Origin: Guadua angustifolia
Taxonomy: Eukaryota; Streptophyta; Magnoliopsida; Poales; Poaceae
Assembly (NCBI GenBank): GCA_036346375.1
Contig: CM070505.1
Coordinates: 51,210,626 to 51,274,625 of the forward strand
Length of the DNA stretch: 64,000 nucleotides
Reading direction: 5' to 3'
The position numbers and the translations under genes were made by a program. The notes under the pieces were generated by a model. That model was not told the origin of the DNA. It did not search any database and worked only from the letters and a program-made list of their open reading frames with translations. Of this stretch, positions 43,623-56,399 are shown piece after piece. Each line of letters begins with the position of its first letter. Within the stretch, counting starts at the first letter, position 1.

Positions 43623-44900
43623 TCAGGGCTGACTAAAGAATAGATTTGGAAATTCTGCTTTCAGATCTTCTTCACACTCCCAGGTTGCTTCATTTTCTGA
43701 GTGATTACTCCGTTGAACTCTACAAAAATGAGTAGACTTATTTCTGATCCTACGCTCCATTACATCCAGAATCTTAATAGGCTGCTCTTTATAAGTCAGA
43801 TCCTCTTGTAATTCGATCTCTTCTAACGGCGTTTGTTCTGCTGGCACTCTGAGACATTTCTTAAGTTGCGACACATGGAACACATCATGGACTCCTGCTA
43901 ATGACTGAGGCAACTCCAACTGATACGCAACCTCCCCTCTGCGGCTTAAAATCTTAAATGGTCCAACATACCTAGGTGCAAGTTTTCCTTTAACGCTGAA
44001 CCTTTTTACACCTTTCAAGGGAGTGACTTTGAGATACACAAAATCATTAGGTTTGAAACTCAATTTACGACGACGATTATCAGCATAACTCTTTTGCCTT
44101 GACTGGGCTGTTCTTAGTCTTTCTCTGATCATGGCAACTTGCTCTTCAGCCTCTCTAAGCAACTCAGGCCCAAATACCGAACGCTCCCCTGTTTCATTCC
44201 AATTTAATGGGGTACGACAAGCACAACCATATAAGGCTTCAAATGGTGACATTTGCAAACTAGCCTGATAACTATTGTTATAACTAAACTCTGCATATGG
44301 CAAACATTTATCCCAAGATGTACTGTACGATATCGCACAAGCTCTCAACATATCCTCTAAAATCGATTAACTCTTTACGTCGACCATCGTCTCACGGATG
44401 ATAAGCGGTACTAAAATTCAGATGAGTTCCCATTGCTTCATGCAATTTATCCCAAAATCTTGAGGTAAACTGGGTACCGCGATCCGATACGATTTTCTTA
44501 GGCATACCATGTAAGCATACAATCCTTGACATGTATAACTCCGGCAATTGATCCCCTAAATGAGTTGTCTTAACTGCAATGAAGTGGGCAACTTTAGTCA
44601 ACCGGTCAATGATGACCCATATGGAATCATAACCCCTTTGAGTCTTGGGCAACCCTGTGATAAAATCCATACCAATATCCTCTCATTTCCATTCAGGAAT
44701 CTTTAATGGCTGCAAAAGTCCAGCGGGCTTTTGATGCATCGCTTTACTCTCGACATACATCGCATAATGAAACATGCTCACTACTTCACGCTTCATACTC
44801 GCCACGAAATTTCTTCTTAAGGTCTTGGTACATCTTGGCACTTCCAGGATGAATAGAATACTTAGAGTCGTGTGCTTCCTCAAGAATCAATTGCTTAAGT
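43623..44900 (-). pseudogene. pol: Family B integrase and chromodomain, copy 2
   Basis: The zinc-binding part ends at 44683 with the same TGA as in copy 1 (44683-44685). The core resumes at 44670 with MDFITGLPK and VSDRGTQF; a frame change near 44390 precedes the region that carries the Glu. The last frame, 44351-43623, is longer than in copy 1. It joins the end of the core (SPFEALYG), LAPRYVGPFKI, VHDVFHVSQLKK and the chromodomain-like SENEATWECEEDLK without a break. Confidence 0.87.
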
Positions 44901-46430
44901 TCCTTTTTATTTGGCACACAAATCCGACCTTTAAACCTTAGGGTTCCTCGCTCATCTATCGAGAAAGCTTTGGCTAAACCCTCTTCCTTCTTAGCCTTGA
45001 TCCTACTGATCTTCTCATCATTACTTTGCTTTTCCTTAATTTGATCCTCAAGGGTTGGCTTTACTTCTAAAGCGGCTACAAATCCTTGTGGCACAACCTC
45101 TAATCTCAACTTCTGAAATTCCTCACATAACTCCGGTTGATCGTTGACTATTAACGAATTTACACTGTGGCCTTTACGACTCAAAGCATCAGCTACCACA
45201 TTAGCCTTTACAGGATGACAATGGATTCCGACATTATAATCCTTAATTAGTTCTAGCCATCTTCGCTGTCTCATATTAAGGTCTGACTGGGTAAATATGT
45301 ACTTTAGGCTCTTATGATCCCTATATATCTCACATCTATTTTCCATGAGATAATGACGCCATATCTTGAAAGCATGCACTACGGCTGCTAACTCCAAATC
45401 ATGCGTCGGATAATTTCCTTCATGCGGCCTCAATTGCCTTGATGCGTAGGCTACAACTTTGCCATTCTGCATTAAAACGCAACCAAGTCCCTGCTTTGAT
45501 GCATCACAATAAATGTCAAAGCCACACTGCACATCTGGCAATACTAACACCGGTGCAGATGTTAATCGCTTCTTTAACTCCTCAAAACTCTTTTCGCACT
45601 CTGGCGTCCATGTAAACTTCTTTTCTTTCTTCAACAATTGCGTAAGGGGTCTCGCAATCGTTGAGAATCCTTCTATGAACCGACGGTAATATCCCGCCAT
45701 TCCTAGAAAACTACGGATTTGAGTAATCGCTTCTCGGCTCCCAATTCATCACTTCCACTTTACTTGGGTCCACGCAACTCCTCTAGCGGTTATCGATGGC
45801 CAAGGAATTCCACTTTCTTCTTCCGAAGTCACATTTACTAAATTTGGCGTACAACTGTTGCTCTCGCAACTTCTCCAAAACCAATCTCAATTGTTCCGCA
45901 TGCTCTTCTTCTGTCTTAGAGTATACGAGAATATCGTCTATAAAGACAACCACAAATTTATCCAAATACTCCATGAATACTTTATTCATCATATTCATGA
46001 AGTATGCAGGGGAATTTGTTAGTCCAAAGGACATGACTGTAAACTCATAATGTCCATAACGGGTAGAGAATGCTGTCTTCGGTATATCTTCTTCCCGAAT
46101 CTTCAATTGGTGATATCCTGATCGCAGATCTATTTTGGAGAAAACTCCTGCTCCTCTCAACTGGTCAAACAAATCATCAATCCGAGGCAAAGGGTATTTG
46201 TTCTTAATCGTCACTTCATTGAGTGCACATCCTTAGACTACCATCTTTCTTCCTAACGAACAGAACCGGCGCTCCCCATGGGGAAGAACTAGGTCAAACG
46301 AAACCTTTCTCGAGCAATTCCTCAATCTGCTTCTTCATTTCGACTAGCTCATCAGTTGGCATTCTATACAGCCTCTTTGCTATCGATGCTGTTCCTGGCA
46401 CTAACTCAATGACAAACTCAATATCCCTGT
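44786..46430 (-). pseudogene. pol: Family B reverse transcriptase and RNase H, copy 2
   Basis: Frame 46214-45783 carries KNKYPLPRIDDLFDQL, FSKIDLRSGYHQ and VFIDDILVYS. After a break near 45790, frame 45700-44786 carries GYYRRFIEGF, then all of RNase H (IYCDASKQGLG, LELAAVVHAFK, IYRDHKSL, VVADALSRK) and the start of the integrase zinc module. This is the best-preserved RT/RNase H in the window. Confidence 0.9.
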
Positions 46431-46599
46431 CTGGCGGCATTCTGGTAGATCATCAGGGAACACTTCTGAAAATCTCTAACCATCGCACATCTTCGGGTTA
46501 GCAACCTTCACACTATTGATTATTAATCGTCCTTCACGAATCAAGTGCACGCACTTCCACTTTCTTGCCACTAGGGCTTTCTAGGGTTACCATCCTTTG

Positions 46600-47010
46600 T
46601 CCACAATCCAAAACAAGATTATGCTTGGACAACCAATCCATTCCTGAATAACATCCAAGGTTTGGGTATCTAGTAGGATGAGATTTGCTAGAACTCTATT
46701 CCATTCATAAGCAACTTAACCTCCAAACACCCAAGGCTAGATCGAAATTCAGATCCTAGGGCTTGAACTAAAAGCACACACTTAAGATTCTTTACAAGAA
46801 ATCCATTCTTCAAGCAAAACTTCGAGAAACGAACTAATGCGAAACTCCGTAATCAAATAAAATCAGTAGGGTGTCTCGAGTTAACCAAAAACTTACCCAA
46901 GATTAACACCTGCTGCTCCTTGAGCTTCCTCTCAGTGATATGGTTAATCCTTTCATGCACCGATGTTCCGGGCGATACTTCTAACAAAGACTGTACTCGA
47001 TTATTTCTTG
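46600..47010 (-). pseudogene. pol: Family B protease region, copy 2
   Basis: Collinear with 37740-38215. KFLVNS is still readable on the minus strand near 46890, but the active-site codons are disturbed by several small changes. Confidence 0.5.
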
Positions 47011-47036
47011 TCACTGGGCTTTAGCAGGGGTAGTTC

Positions 47037-48084
47037 CTAAGTTAAAGTGAATTGGAGTAACATTTCCTTTCTTCGGACACTTGTTGGCGAAATGTCCTGG
47101 TTCGTTACAAGAGAAACATTTCTTGACAGCGGTCTGCTGACTTCCTGCTGGTGTGTTACTTCCTGGTGCTGGTGTTTGAAAATTCTAATTAGTGGGGCGA
47201 GATGACGGTGTTGATGTCTTGTTGGTCCACTAGGGTTGAATTCTGGCAAACTGTTGTGGTGTCATCCTTAACCTAGGTTGATTAGGTCGCCCTGCCTGAC
47301 TAGCCATCCTGCGCTTACGATCTTCACCCAATTCTTTGCGCTTATCCTCAAGGATTAAAGCTTTATTAACTAACTCCTGAAAATCGGGAAAATTGTGGGT
47401 GACCAGTCCCACCTGTAATCCCGAAGTTAAACCCTTCAAAAAACGAGACTGTCTAGCCTTATCTGTGGCTACATCTTCTGGTGCATATCGTGCTAACTGG
47501 GTAAACTTGTTTAAGTATTCAACCACTGACTGGCCTCCTTGTTTCAGAGCCCTAAACTCTTCCTTCTTAAGATCCATCATTCCTTCCGGAACATGATACT
47601 GACGGAAAGCAGCAGAAAACTCCTCCCAAGTAGTCTCTTGTGGTGCTTAATGTGCTGCGCAATAGTTCTCCCACCATTCTGCGGCAGTCCCTTCTAGCTA
47701 GTGCGAAGCATACAACACCTTCTCGTTGCCCTCACGCTGCGTGATATGCAACTTTCTCTCAATGGTTCTTAACCAATCGTCGGCTTCCAAAGGATTGGCA
47801 TTGCCGAGAATGTTGCGGGACGGTTCTCATGAAATCGGCAGCTTTAGAATGAGAACGCGCCCATTGTTGCCTTGGTGTATATTGGTGTTGCCTACGGCTT
47901 GATTAGTCATATTATGCATTTGTTGCATCATCGTTTGCATAAGTTGGGTTTGCGCGGCTATAAAATCTCCTAAATTCTGCACATCTATTGGTGGTGATCG
48001 CTGCAGTGGCGTTCCATCATTGAACTCATCATTCCGACGAAGACCACTTCCTGAAGCTCCATTGTTACCGCGAGTGTTCACCAT
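47037..48084 (-). pseudogene. gag: Family B gag, copy 2
   Basis: N-terminal frame 48084-47827 (MVNTRGNNGASG). The capsid part, 47580-47230, includes EEFRALKQGGQSVVEYLNKF, ARYAPEDV and FLKGLTSGLQ, the retrotransposon gag signature. A CCHC knuckle CFSCNEPGHFANKC lies near 47100. Two or more frame changes separate the parts. Confidence 0.82.
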
Positions 48085-48363
48085 CTGCTCGGTTTGTTTT
48101 TAGGCTAAGAAAGATAGAATTAGCATAGATAAGATGTAAGGATTCCTAATGCGGGGGAATAGGTTAAACCCAAAACTTTATATCTTCATTAATTAACTTG
48201 GTATGGTTGCTTACAAAAGCCTAAAAGCTTTGCAACACATACTGCACACTCAGCAAACATTAAAATCCAAACTAAACACGCAACCTTAACGTCTATTATA
48301 TTTGGGTAAGACTATTCTATTTGACGCGACTCAATACTTGAGTCTCAACTTAAACTAAGACTC

Positions 48364-48928
48364 TCACTCCTCGAGCCATCCTCCACGAGAACTTCCTGGT
48401 GGGTATACTGGCGGGTGAGCTGGTGCTGGCGCGAACTGATCTCGGTGTCCCGCAACTAGTGACGCTTCCGGCTCCTCGAACTCAGACTTCATCTCCTCGG
48501 ATGATGGTGGTGTAGCACGACCTCTCTCTTGTAATGCCTCCTCGAGCTCTATGATTCTCTCCTCGTAAGCTACTCGGGTCTCATGTAGTTCCTTCTCCAC
48601 AACTCTGAGCGCTTGAGGTCAGCCTTAATTCCGTGTCGGTGTCATGGGCATGAGCTTCTTGAACAATGTGAATCGTGCTAAGTGCAATCAGTAGTAGCAT
48701 CCTCCTTCGTGTGACGATGAACGCCATGAATCTTGAACCATGGGGTGGAGTCTGAACACCGTGTCTTCTAGCTCATGGTAGTAGTCGAGTGTGATCCTTC
48801 GTAGAGCGAGTCGTGATGCCTCCTGGATACCGATCTCCCAAGTGGCAATTCTCACCGTGATGCTGATAGGTTGGCTTGCTCTCTCACCAATTCTGGCGTA
48901 AATTAACAGCTTGCACACCATTCCTCTT
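48364..48928 (-). CDS. orf0, family B copy 2, cut at the B/C junction
   Basis: The C-terminal two thirds are present: VCKLLIYARIGERASQP, ITVRIATWEIGIQEASRLA, LRRITLDYYHELEDTVF (48921-48688) and, after a frame change, a Glu-rich helix-like part (MEKELHETRVAYEERIIELE) ending GGWLEE at 48364. The first part is lost at the junction. Confidence 0.6.
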
Positions 48929-49032
48929 GTTGAGATCCTAGTCCTTCATCATCGATGTTTCCAGCTGAGCGAGAACCGCTCCCATTTCCTCCTTGGTTTC
49001 CTCGAGTGTTCACCATCTGCTAATTGCGCCAT
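48929..49032 (-). pseudogene. gag: Family C gag start, truncated
   Basis: ATG with first base 49032 (MAQLADGEHS), equivalent to 57783. It is cut after about 104 bases by the switch to family B. Confidence 0.75.
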
Positions 49033-49290
49033 GGTTTAGAGACGAAAGGGAAATAAGAATAGACAAGTAATGGAGTACTTATGCGGGGACAGAGGTATAA
49101 CACAAAATCTAACTTTATTACTTTATTAATATCGAGGTATGGTTGCTCACAATGCCTATGGGCCATGCAACACATACCGATCACTCACAAGCATGAAAGA
49201 AGCAAATCGAACTAACACTGGAGTCAAACGCCTCTAAGGGTGACTCTTATTCCAAGACGCGACTCGTCGCAGAGTCTCAATCTGCTAACC

Positions 49291-50069
49291 CTAACGCCAC
49301 TCGAGCCAACCCCCACCGAACTCCTCGGTGGATACACCGCATGCCAGTCTTGTGCCGGTACAAACCTATCCTAACGATCCTCCGTTGGATGCGCCTCTGC
49401 CTGCATGCTCAACTCTCCATCGTTCCTCGCTGACCTCCACAGTGCTCAGCTTTACTTCCACTGCTCCAACTTCACTTCCACTCGGCTCGCTTGCGGCTCT
49501 GCTGTGGCTCCTCCGGATCTGGTCGTAGCTCAAAGATCGCTCCGCTCTGTCCATGACAAACCTGTCTCGGCTCCCAATCCTCTGGATAGAGTGGGCCAAG
49601 TACTCACAAGTCTGCAATGATGAGCCTCACCGCGTGAACTCGCCACGTGACCTCTGCAGCCTCGAACCGCCTCGCCGATAACATCCTCTTGAGCGATAAC
49701 ATATCGGCCAGTGGGTGATCGTGGCATCCTCCTCTCTATGGGCTCCGGTTGTAGTGAGAGTCTCTGCGTGGTGGTGTAAACACATCGCCATCCAACTCCT
49801 AGGGTAGGTACGAGCACCGCCTCATCGCCAGACGCGATGTCTCCTGAATCCTCACAAATGACAACCTCCCGGCAGGATGCGGATGGGACGACTCGCCTCG
49901 CACTATCCCTAGCGAGACCGTGATAGTGACATCCTGCAATATCCGATCTGCCCGCCTCGATCTGATGAGTCCCCTAGATCGGCTCAACATATCCTCCAAG
50001 TCAAGATCATACGCCAAAGTCGCCGCAGATACCCTCCAAAGGCGCACCAAAAGAGTGGATCATCCTCAT
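49291..50069 (-). CDS. orf0, family C copy 1
   Basis: Runs from the ATG at 50069 (MRMIHSFG) to a TAG at 49291-49293, with frame changes between. Shared with family B orf0 are LWRV near the start, ITV followed by IQETSRLAMRR in the middle and GGWLE at the end. Position (leader, upstream of gag) is the same. No known domain is visible. Confidence 0.55.
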
Positions 50070-50263
50070 CTCGCCAAAGGACAATCACTGAAACTCAGAT
50101 ATTTTAAACACAAAGAAATATGTGTTAAATTCAAGAAGGGGTATGAAAGAAGAGAAGGGGTAAGTCGAGATTGCATTATCATCTTGGCACATTTTAGCTT
50201 TTAGAAAATAGTTTTATCCTCACTACGCCCATTCTAACTAAGGGCCAGTCCTACGGTCAAGAT

Positions 50264-50275
50264 GGCTCGATATCA
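50264..50275 (-). other. Primer-binding site of family C, copy 1
   Basis: TGATATCGAGCC on the minus strand, a one-base variant of the tRNA-iMet site, just outside the LTR. A second copy is at 58997-59008. Confidence 0.7.
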
Positions 50276-52217
50276 CCTCTGCTTGACTCGAATTTGCAAA
50301 TCCCGACCCTCTCTGTATTCAAAGACTAGTCCAGATCGCGCTTAGTGCACACAGCCTCAACATTGGTACATATCACAATAACCAACTAAATAATAAGTAC
50401 TTTGATTAAATACTCAAACTAGTTGATCGACCTTATGGTCAAGTTACAAAGATAATATTACAGGCTAAGAATTTTTATAAAATCCAAATGCAAATGAAAT
50501 AAAATAACTCGTGGCGCCAACCAATTTGCAGTGCAACCGATCGGCTCGCCTCAGTTCGTTGGCTCTTCCCAAACCTCCTCCTCTGAGTGGGTTGCTTCTT
50601 CTTCAACCGGTTGTGTTGTTGTGGGGTGAGTACTTTGAGTACTCGAAAGTCATGCATGTAATGCAATGCTAATATACTATATGCATGGCTTAGTACAAAG
50701 GATAGGCTATGGTTCATGTGCGAGACAAGATTCCAAATAAACAAGAATAGATTGCAAAGCAAGAAACAAGAGTAGGAATAGTAGCTTTCACAAACATTTC
50801 AATTGTAATTCATTTTTCCATCCTAATCAAATTCATCATCACCAACCCAAGTATTTTCCATAAACAAGTCATTTTCATGAAAATCTAACCCTTGACCGTA
50901 ATCACCGAAAGTGATGCTCATTACCGAAGCACGGCTATTCGAATAGGTTGTACACTCTGCAGAGGTTATACACTTTACCCACAAGATACAAATAAATACC
51001 ACCAAGGCAAATAACCGAATGAAGCCTTTCCAAAGTTCCATCTAAACCCAAGATCTTGCCGCTAAGGTTTCAACACCGAGGGACTGTTACCACACCAGGG
51101 CCCCCTCTTGCGCCATGTGAGTTCTCATCCGCTTCTCCTGCCTCACACCACCATGACAAGATCTAAAGAATAGATATCCCGGTTTACTCGGCTAAGCCCG
51201 TCCCCATTACGGAACTTGTGGTTGTATGAAAGACTCGCTCAAATGCTCGCAAGGTTAAGTCCTTAGTTGACCGAGGCAAGACTAACCAAGTGTGATCTCA
51301 ATTATCCAAAACCAATAAAACCAACACGACCGCCTCAGCTTGCCACTCTTGGCCCACGTAAACAATCTTGCCATTTGCCCCAGCCTAAATCATTTTTCCC
51401 ACCCGGTGCTTTACCATTGCACCACGTGCCATCATCATCTCAATAACACATGTCTCATTCACAAAAACACGTTCCATATCTCATTAAGTCAATATTTGCT
51501 TTGGTATTCCAAAATCATGAATTGTCCACGTGGCAGGGCTAAGCATACTACTTCGGTCTACTTAACCCATGTTGGCAAATTATTAATGTCCAACTATTAA
51601 TCCATATCCTAGGGTGACAAAAGATTCATGGCCTACAATTATATATGACAAGGTGGCATACAGCAACTAGGCATTTAACTAATCCCAAAACTTAATTAAA
51701 GTCATTTCTATCAAATTAGCATGCAATAGTTTAAATCAAAATAATTTGCTCTAATAGGTTCAACATGATCAAACACAACTTGCCTTCAAAAAGTGCTGGC
51801 TCTGGTTCCTAAGCTTGCTCCTAGGTCAGAAACTCTCCCTCGAAACCTTCGGGTACTTCAACGCCTCACGCCAGAACGCTTACACAAAACAATAAAATAA
51901 ATAAACAGTAGACAAACATTGCTCAAAAATTCAATTAAAATTCATAAACAGAAAGATCACAATTTTACAAATTTATAGAAATTGGAATCACTCAAATCGG
52001 AGTTAAACATAAAGTTATAAGCATTTGAAGTTTCAAAATACATTTAAAATCAATAAACCGAATTAAATAAATATTTTTTTTTCGAAAATTAATTATTACG
52101 TCATCGGTGACACGGTCGCCACCACGTAATGACACGCTGCCTTGCCGACGCCACCGACGGCTCCGTGATGACGCCAAGATGACGTCATCGTGGCGTCAAG
52201 ACGACTCGGCCATCTCA

Positions 52218-52440
52218 CGACAAGTGGGTCCCGCCGACGTCCAAGATGACGTCAATAAGGACGCCACACGCACGGTGTGCGCGCCGACGAGTGGGCCTGT
52301 CTGTCGGCTGACTCATGTGCACGAAGGTTCGTAAGTGTGAGATCGACATGTGGGTCCGCCTTGTCGGCGACTCATGCGCGCATGTTGCTTCGTGGTGAGA
52401 TCGACATGTGGGTCCGCTTTGTCGGCCACGCGTGCGTGAA
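52218..52440. repeat. 58-67 bp subrepeats inside LTR C
   Basis: CGAC(A/G)(A/T)GTGGG(T/C)CC cores at 52218, 52285, 52344 and 52402. The same array is at 60975, about 61043, 61100 and 61158 in the second LTR. Confidence 0.75.
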
Positions 52441-52850
52441 CGGTGACATGGCACGACGGTGGCCCTCGGATTTGCATCTAACGGTGGAGTTTTGAAGATG
52501 GGGTTTATCGCTTCAAGGCGACGGGTCAATCGTGGTCGTTGATGCGCGACGGACGGCCGGGGAACTCGGCTGCGGCGACGATGGCGTGACGGCGAGTCTC
52601 ACCGAGCGGAGGAAGACGACGGCGGGCGGCGCTTCCGTGCTTCTCCAGCCAAGAAGTAGCCTCCGACGCGCTTGACGTGAGGAACTCCAAGGACCAACGG
52701 CGACGCGGAGGGTCACCGGCGACGAACGGCTCGAGGAAGCGGCGGATGGTCTCGGACTTCGACGAGCCTGCGGTGGCGAGGCGCGCGCCTCAAAGCGGCG
52801 AGAAGTGTACGGAGGTGCGGTGCGGTGAGGATCACGACACGGGTGGCGGC

Positions 52851-52860
52851 GCTTAAATAG
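52851..52860 (-). promoter_or_regulatory. TATA-like box of LTR C
   Basis: CTATTTAAGC on the minus strand, CTATTTAAAG-like in the other copy (61632-61641). It lies upstream of the subrepeats, as in family B. Confidence 0.4.
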
Positions 52861-53369
52861 TGCCCTCGACGTCCGTGGAAAATCGCGAAACCGAGGCCCA
52901 CACTTGCCATGCGGCATGAATCCGATGGGGAACTCGGGTTGGGTGATGTGGCGCGATGAGAGCCGCTTGATGAAGATCGAACGGTCAAGCGTTAGGGTTT
53001 TTCCTGAGCGGGCCGCATAGTACTTTGCCCAAGATCGTTCATCGTGATTTTTAATTCTTTTCGATTAAAAACAATTCTAAAATAAAATAATTCATTTGAG
53101 GCTTTAAAAATACTAGAAAAATTCAAAAATTCTCATAAATATTTTAGACATTTGTGACTCAAATAAAATATTTTAGCAAAATTTTATTTTAACTTTTCTA
53201 ATATTTAATTGATTTGATAAATGGTTTAATTCAAAATAAATTCAAATAATTCCAAATAAATCCAAATAAATTCCAGAAATTCCCAAAATTCAAAATACCA
53301 TTTAAATGCAAGAAAAGCAAAATTGGGGTGTTACAAACCTCCTTTAACGGAATCTCGATTCGAGATTCT

Positions 53370-54640
53370 GTATCGACTAAGGAATAGGTTGAGAATTCCT
53401 TCTTCGTGTCTTCTTCACGCCCCCGAGTTGCTTTGTTTCTAATGGTTACTCCAATCGAACTCTGCGAAGTGGGTCGATTTATTTCGCTTCTCGATCCATC
53501 GTGTCCAAGATCTTTACCGAGTACTTTTATAAGTCAAATCCTCCTCTGACTCAACCGCCTCTAACTAAAGATTCCGCTTCTTCGCACTCGAGGCATTTCT
53601 TTAATTGTGACACATGAAACACATCATGCACACTCTAAAGATGCATATGTAGCTCCAACCGACACGCTACCTCACCTCTACGACTTAGGATCTTGAATGG
53701 GCCAACATATCTTGGCGCTTAACTTCCCTTTAGTGTGAAACCTCTTAACTCTTTTGAGTGGGTAACTCGAGATACACAAAATCTTCAGTGCTCAAAGCTC
53801 AAATCCTCATGCGATTATCGCGATAACTCTTCTGTCTTGATTGTGCAATTTTCAACCTTTCCCGATCATGGCTACCCGCTTCTTGAAATTTCTCAAGAAT
53901 GTCCGCCCAACATATGACGCCTCCTGCCTCATTCCAATTCAACGGTTGCGAGGTCTTCCATATAGTGCTTCAAATGGAGACATCGCAAACTTGCTCGGTA
54001 GTAATTGTTATAGCCGAACTTCGGCGACGGCAAGCACTTGTCCCACGGTTGTATAAGCCAAGGCACATGCCCTCAACATGTCCTCCAAGATTCGATTAAC
54101 TCTTTTCGCTTGCCCGTCTGTCTGCGGGTGATATGCGGCAATCGAATTCAGACGGGTTCCTAGAGCTTCATGCAATTTATCCCAAAATCTTGAGGTAAAC
54201 TGAGTACCTCTGTCCGATACAATTTTCTTCGGAACTCCATGCAAACACACAATCCTTGACATATACAATTCTGCTAAGCGGTCCCCGAATAGGTAGTCTT
54301 CACTGGTATAAAGTGGGCGACCTTTGTCAAACGGTCCACTATAACCCATATGGAATCATACCCTTCGGGTCCTCGATAAACCAAGAATGAAATCCATTCC
54401 GATTTCCTCCCACTTCCACTCAGTATCTTCATGGCCGCAGCAGAATCCTCGCCGCCTTTGATGCATTGCTTTGACTCTTGGCATATGTCGACAACGCAAC
54501 ATGCTCGCAACTTCACGCTTCATGCTTGGCCACCAAAATCTTTCCTTCAGATCTTGATACATCTTAGCGCTTCCTGATGAATAGAGTACTTGGAATCATG
54601 GGCTTCCTCCAAGATCACCGCTTCACTCCTTCTTGTGCAG
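53370..54640 (-). pseudogene. pol: Family C integrase and chromodomain remnants
   Basis: The zinc-binding tail, MYQDLKERFWWPSMKREVA, is at 54562. EWKWEEIGMDF (about 54420) keeps the Trp lost in family B. The core LYMSRIVCLHGVPKKIVSDRGTQF and QTDGQAKRVNRILEDML is in 54349-54008. The C-terminal part is much broken; VKILDTMDREAK near 53490 marks the chromodomain region. Confidence 0.75.
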
Positions 54641-54999
54641 ACGATATGCGATTTTAATCCACAATGTACCTTGCTCATCTAGCTTGAAATCCTTCGCCTT
54701 TGCTTTCTCCATTTTGGACTTAATTCTCAATCTTGACATCATCCTTCCGTCCTCACTTAATCTGATCTTCCAAGGTAGGCTTCACCTCTAAAGCGCTACT
54801 TAATCCCTTTGGGTACAACTTCCAACTTCACTTCAAACTCCTTGCATAGCTCGACCGACTTGCTTCCACCAACATATTCACCGAATGGCTTTTCCTACCA
54901 AAGCATCGCCACCACATTGGCTTTCCTGTGGTGATAATGAATCCCGTGATTGTAATCCTTAATTAATTCCAACCACCTCCTCGCCTCATGTTCAGATCC

Positions 55000-56030
55000 G
55001 ATTGAGTAAATATATATTTAAGACTCTTATGGTCAAGGTACACCTCACATCTGCTTCCAATCGATAGTGCCTCCATAACTTCAAAGCATGCACTACTACC
55101 GCTAACTCCAAGTCATGTGTTGGGTAGTTCTCTCATGCGGCCTTAATCGCCTTTGACGATATGCGATTTACCTTCTGCTTTTGCATTAACACGCAACCAA
55201 GCCCTTGGCGCGAGGCATCACAAAGATATATCAAAGCTCGCTTAAATCCGTAGAACTAACACCGTGCCGATGTCAATCGCTTTCTTCAACTCCCGGAAAC
55301 TCCGCTCACATTCCCAGGCCCATGTAAACTTCTTCTCCTTCTTCAACAATTGCGAAGAGGTCCGCAATCGCTGAGAATCCTTCAATAAATCGGCGGTAAT
55401 AACCAGCCATTCCAAGGAAACTACGGATTTGAGTCACCGCCTTGGGTGGCTCCCAATGCAACACCGCTTCCACCTTACTTGGGTCAATCATGACTTCTTG
55501 GCGGTCACCACATGTCCAAGAAATTCCACCTTGTTCTCCCGTAAGTCACACTTGCTAAACTTAGCTAAAAGTTGTCGCTTCTTAACTTCTCCGTAACTAG
55601 CTTCGGATGTTCGGCATGCTCTTCTCTCGCTTAGAGTAGACTAGAATGTCATCTATGAACACAACAACGAACTTGTCCAGTATTCCATGAAAACCTTGTT
55701 CATCATGTTCATGAAATATGCGTGCATTTGTCAAACCAAACGACATAACTCAGAACTCAGAGTGCCCATATCTTGACGAAAAGGCGTTCTTCGACATCCT
55801 CCGATCTAATCTTCACCGGTGATATCCTCGATCGAGGTCAATCTTGGAGAAAACCCCGCTCCTCTCAACTGGTCAAACAGATCATCGATCCCGGTAGCGG
55901 ATATTTATTCTTTATAGTGACTTCATTCAGCCGCAGAATCCACACACATCCCAGAATCTCCGCCCTTCTTCTTGACAAACAGTAACCGGTGCTCCCCATG
56001 GCGCATTTAACTAGGTTTGATAAATCCCTA
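55000..56030 (-). pseudogene. pol: Family C reverse transcriptase and RNase H remnants
   Basis: DPSKVEAVLHWEPPKAVTQI and FLGMAGYYRRFIEGFS lie in 55491-55306. A VFIDDILVYS-type catalytic block is readable near 55650 in another frame. Many one- to three-base losses break the remainder. Confidence 0.75.
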
Positions 56031-56399
56031 TCCAATAATTCCTCAATCGCTTCTTCATTTCGACCACTTCATCGGCTGACATCCGATAAGGTCTTAGCTA
56101 TCTGGCCGTTCCCTGCATTAACTCGACATAAACTCTATGTCCTCGTCTCGGTGGCATCCTGTAAATCCTCCGAAATACATCCCGTATTCTCTCGACAACC
56201 GTACATCTTCTATGCTAACGACCTTCACACTATTGACCATCAACTGTCCATCCCGAACGGCAAGCTTGCGAAACTCTATTTTTCTCCCACAAGGACTCTC
56301 GATCGATATGACTCTTCGTCCACGCCTAATACAACCTTGTGCTTAGACAACCACCCATTCCCAAAATAACATCTAGGGTCCTGTATCTAACACCACTAA

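Larger units (their letters stand above)
43587..48928 (-). mobile_element. Family B internal region, copy 2, broken at the right end
   Basis: Begins with the PPT directly after the shared LTR and runs collinear with 34777-40114. At about 48928, inside orf0, it switches to family C sequence (gag start). It lacks its own leader end, PBS and upstream LTR at this place. Confidence 0.9.
50280..53335 (-). repeat. Family C LTR, complete copy (3056 bp)
   Basis: The right tip reads GGGGTGTTACA on the plus strand; the left tip equals TGTCGGGACCCG in the second copy but is disturbed here. Several blocks are conserved with LTR B. Confidence 0.88.
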
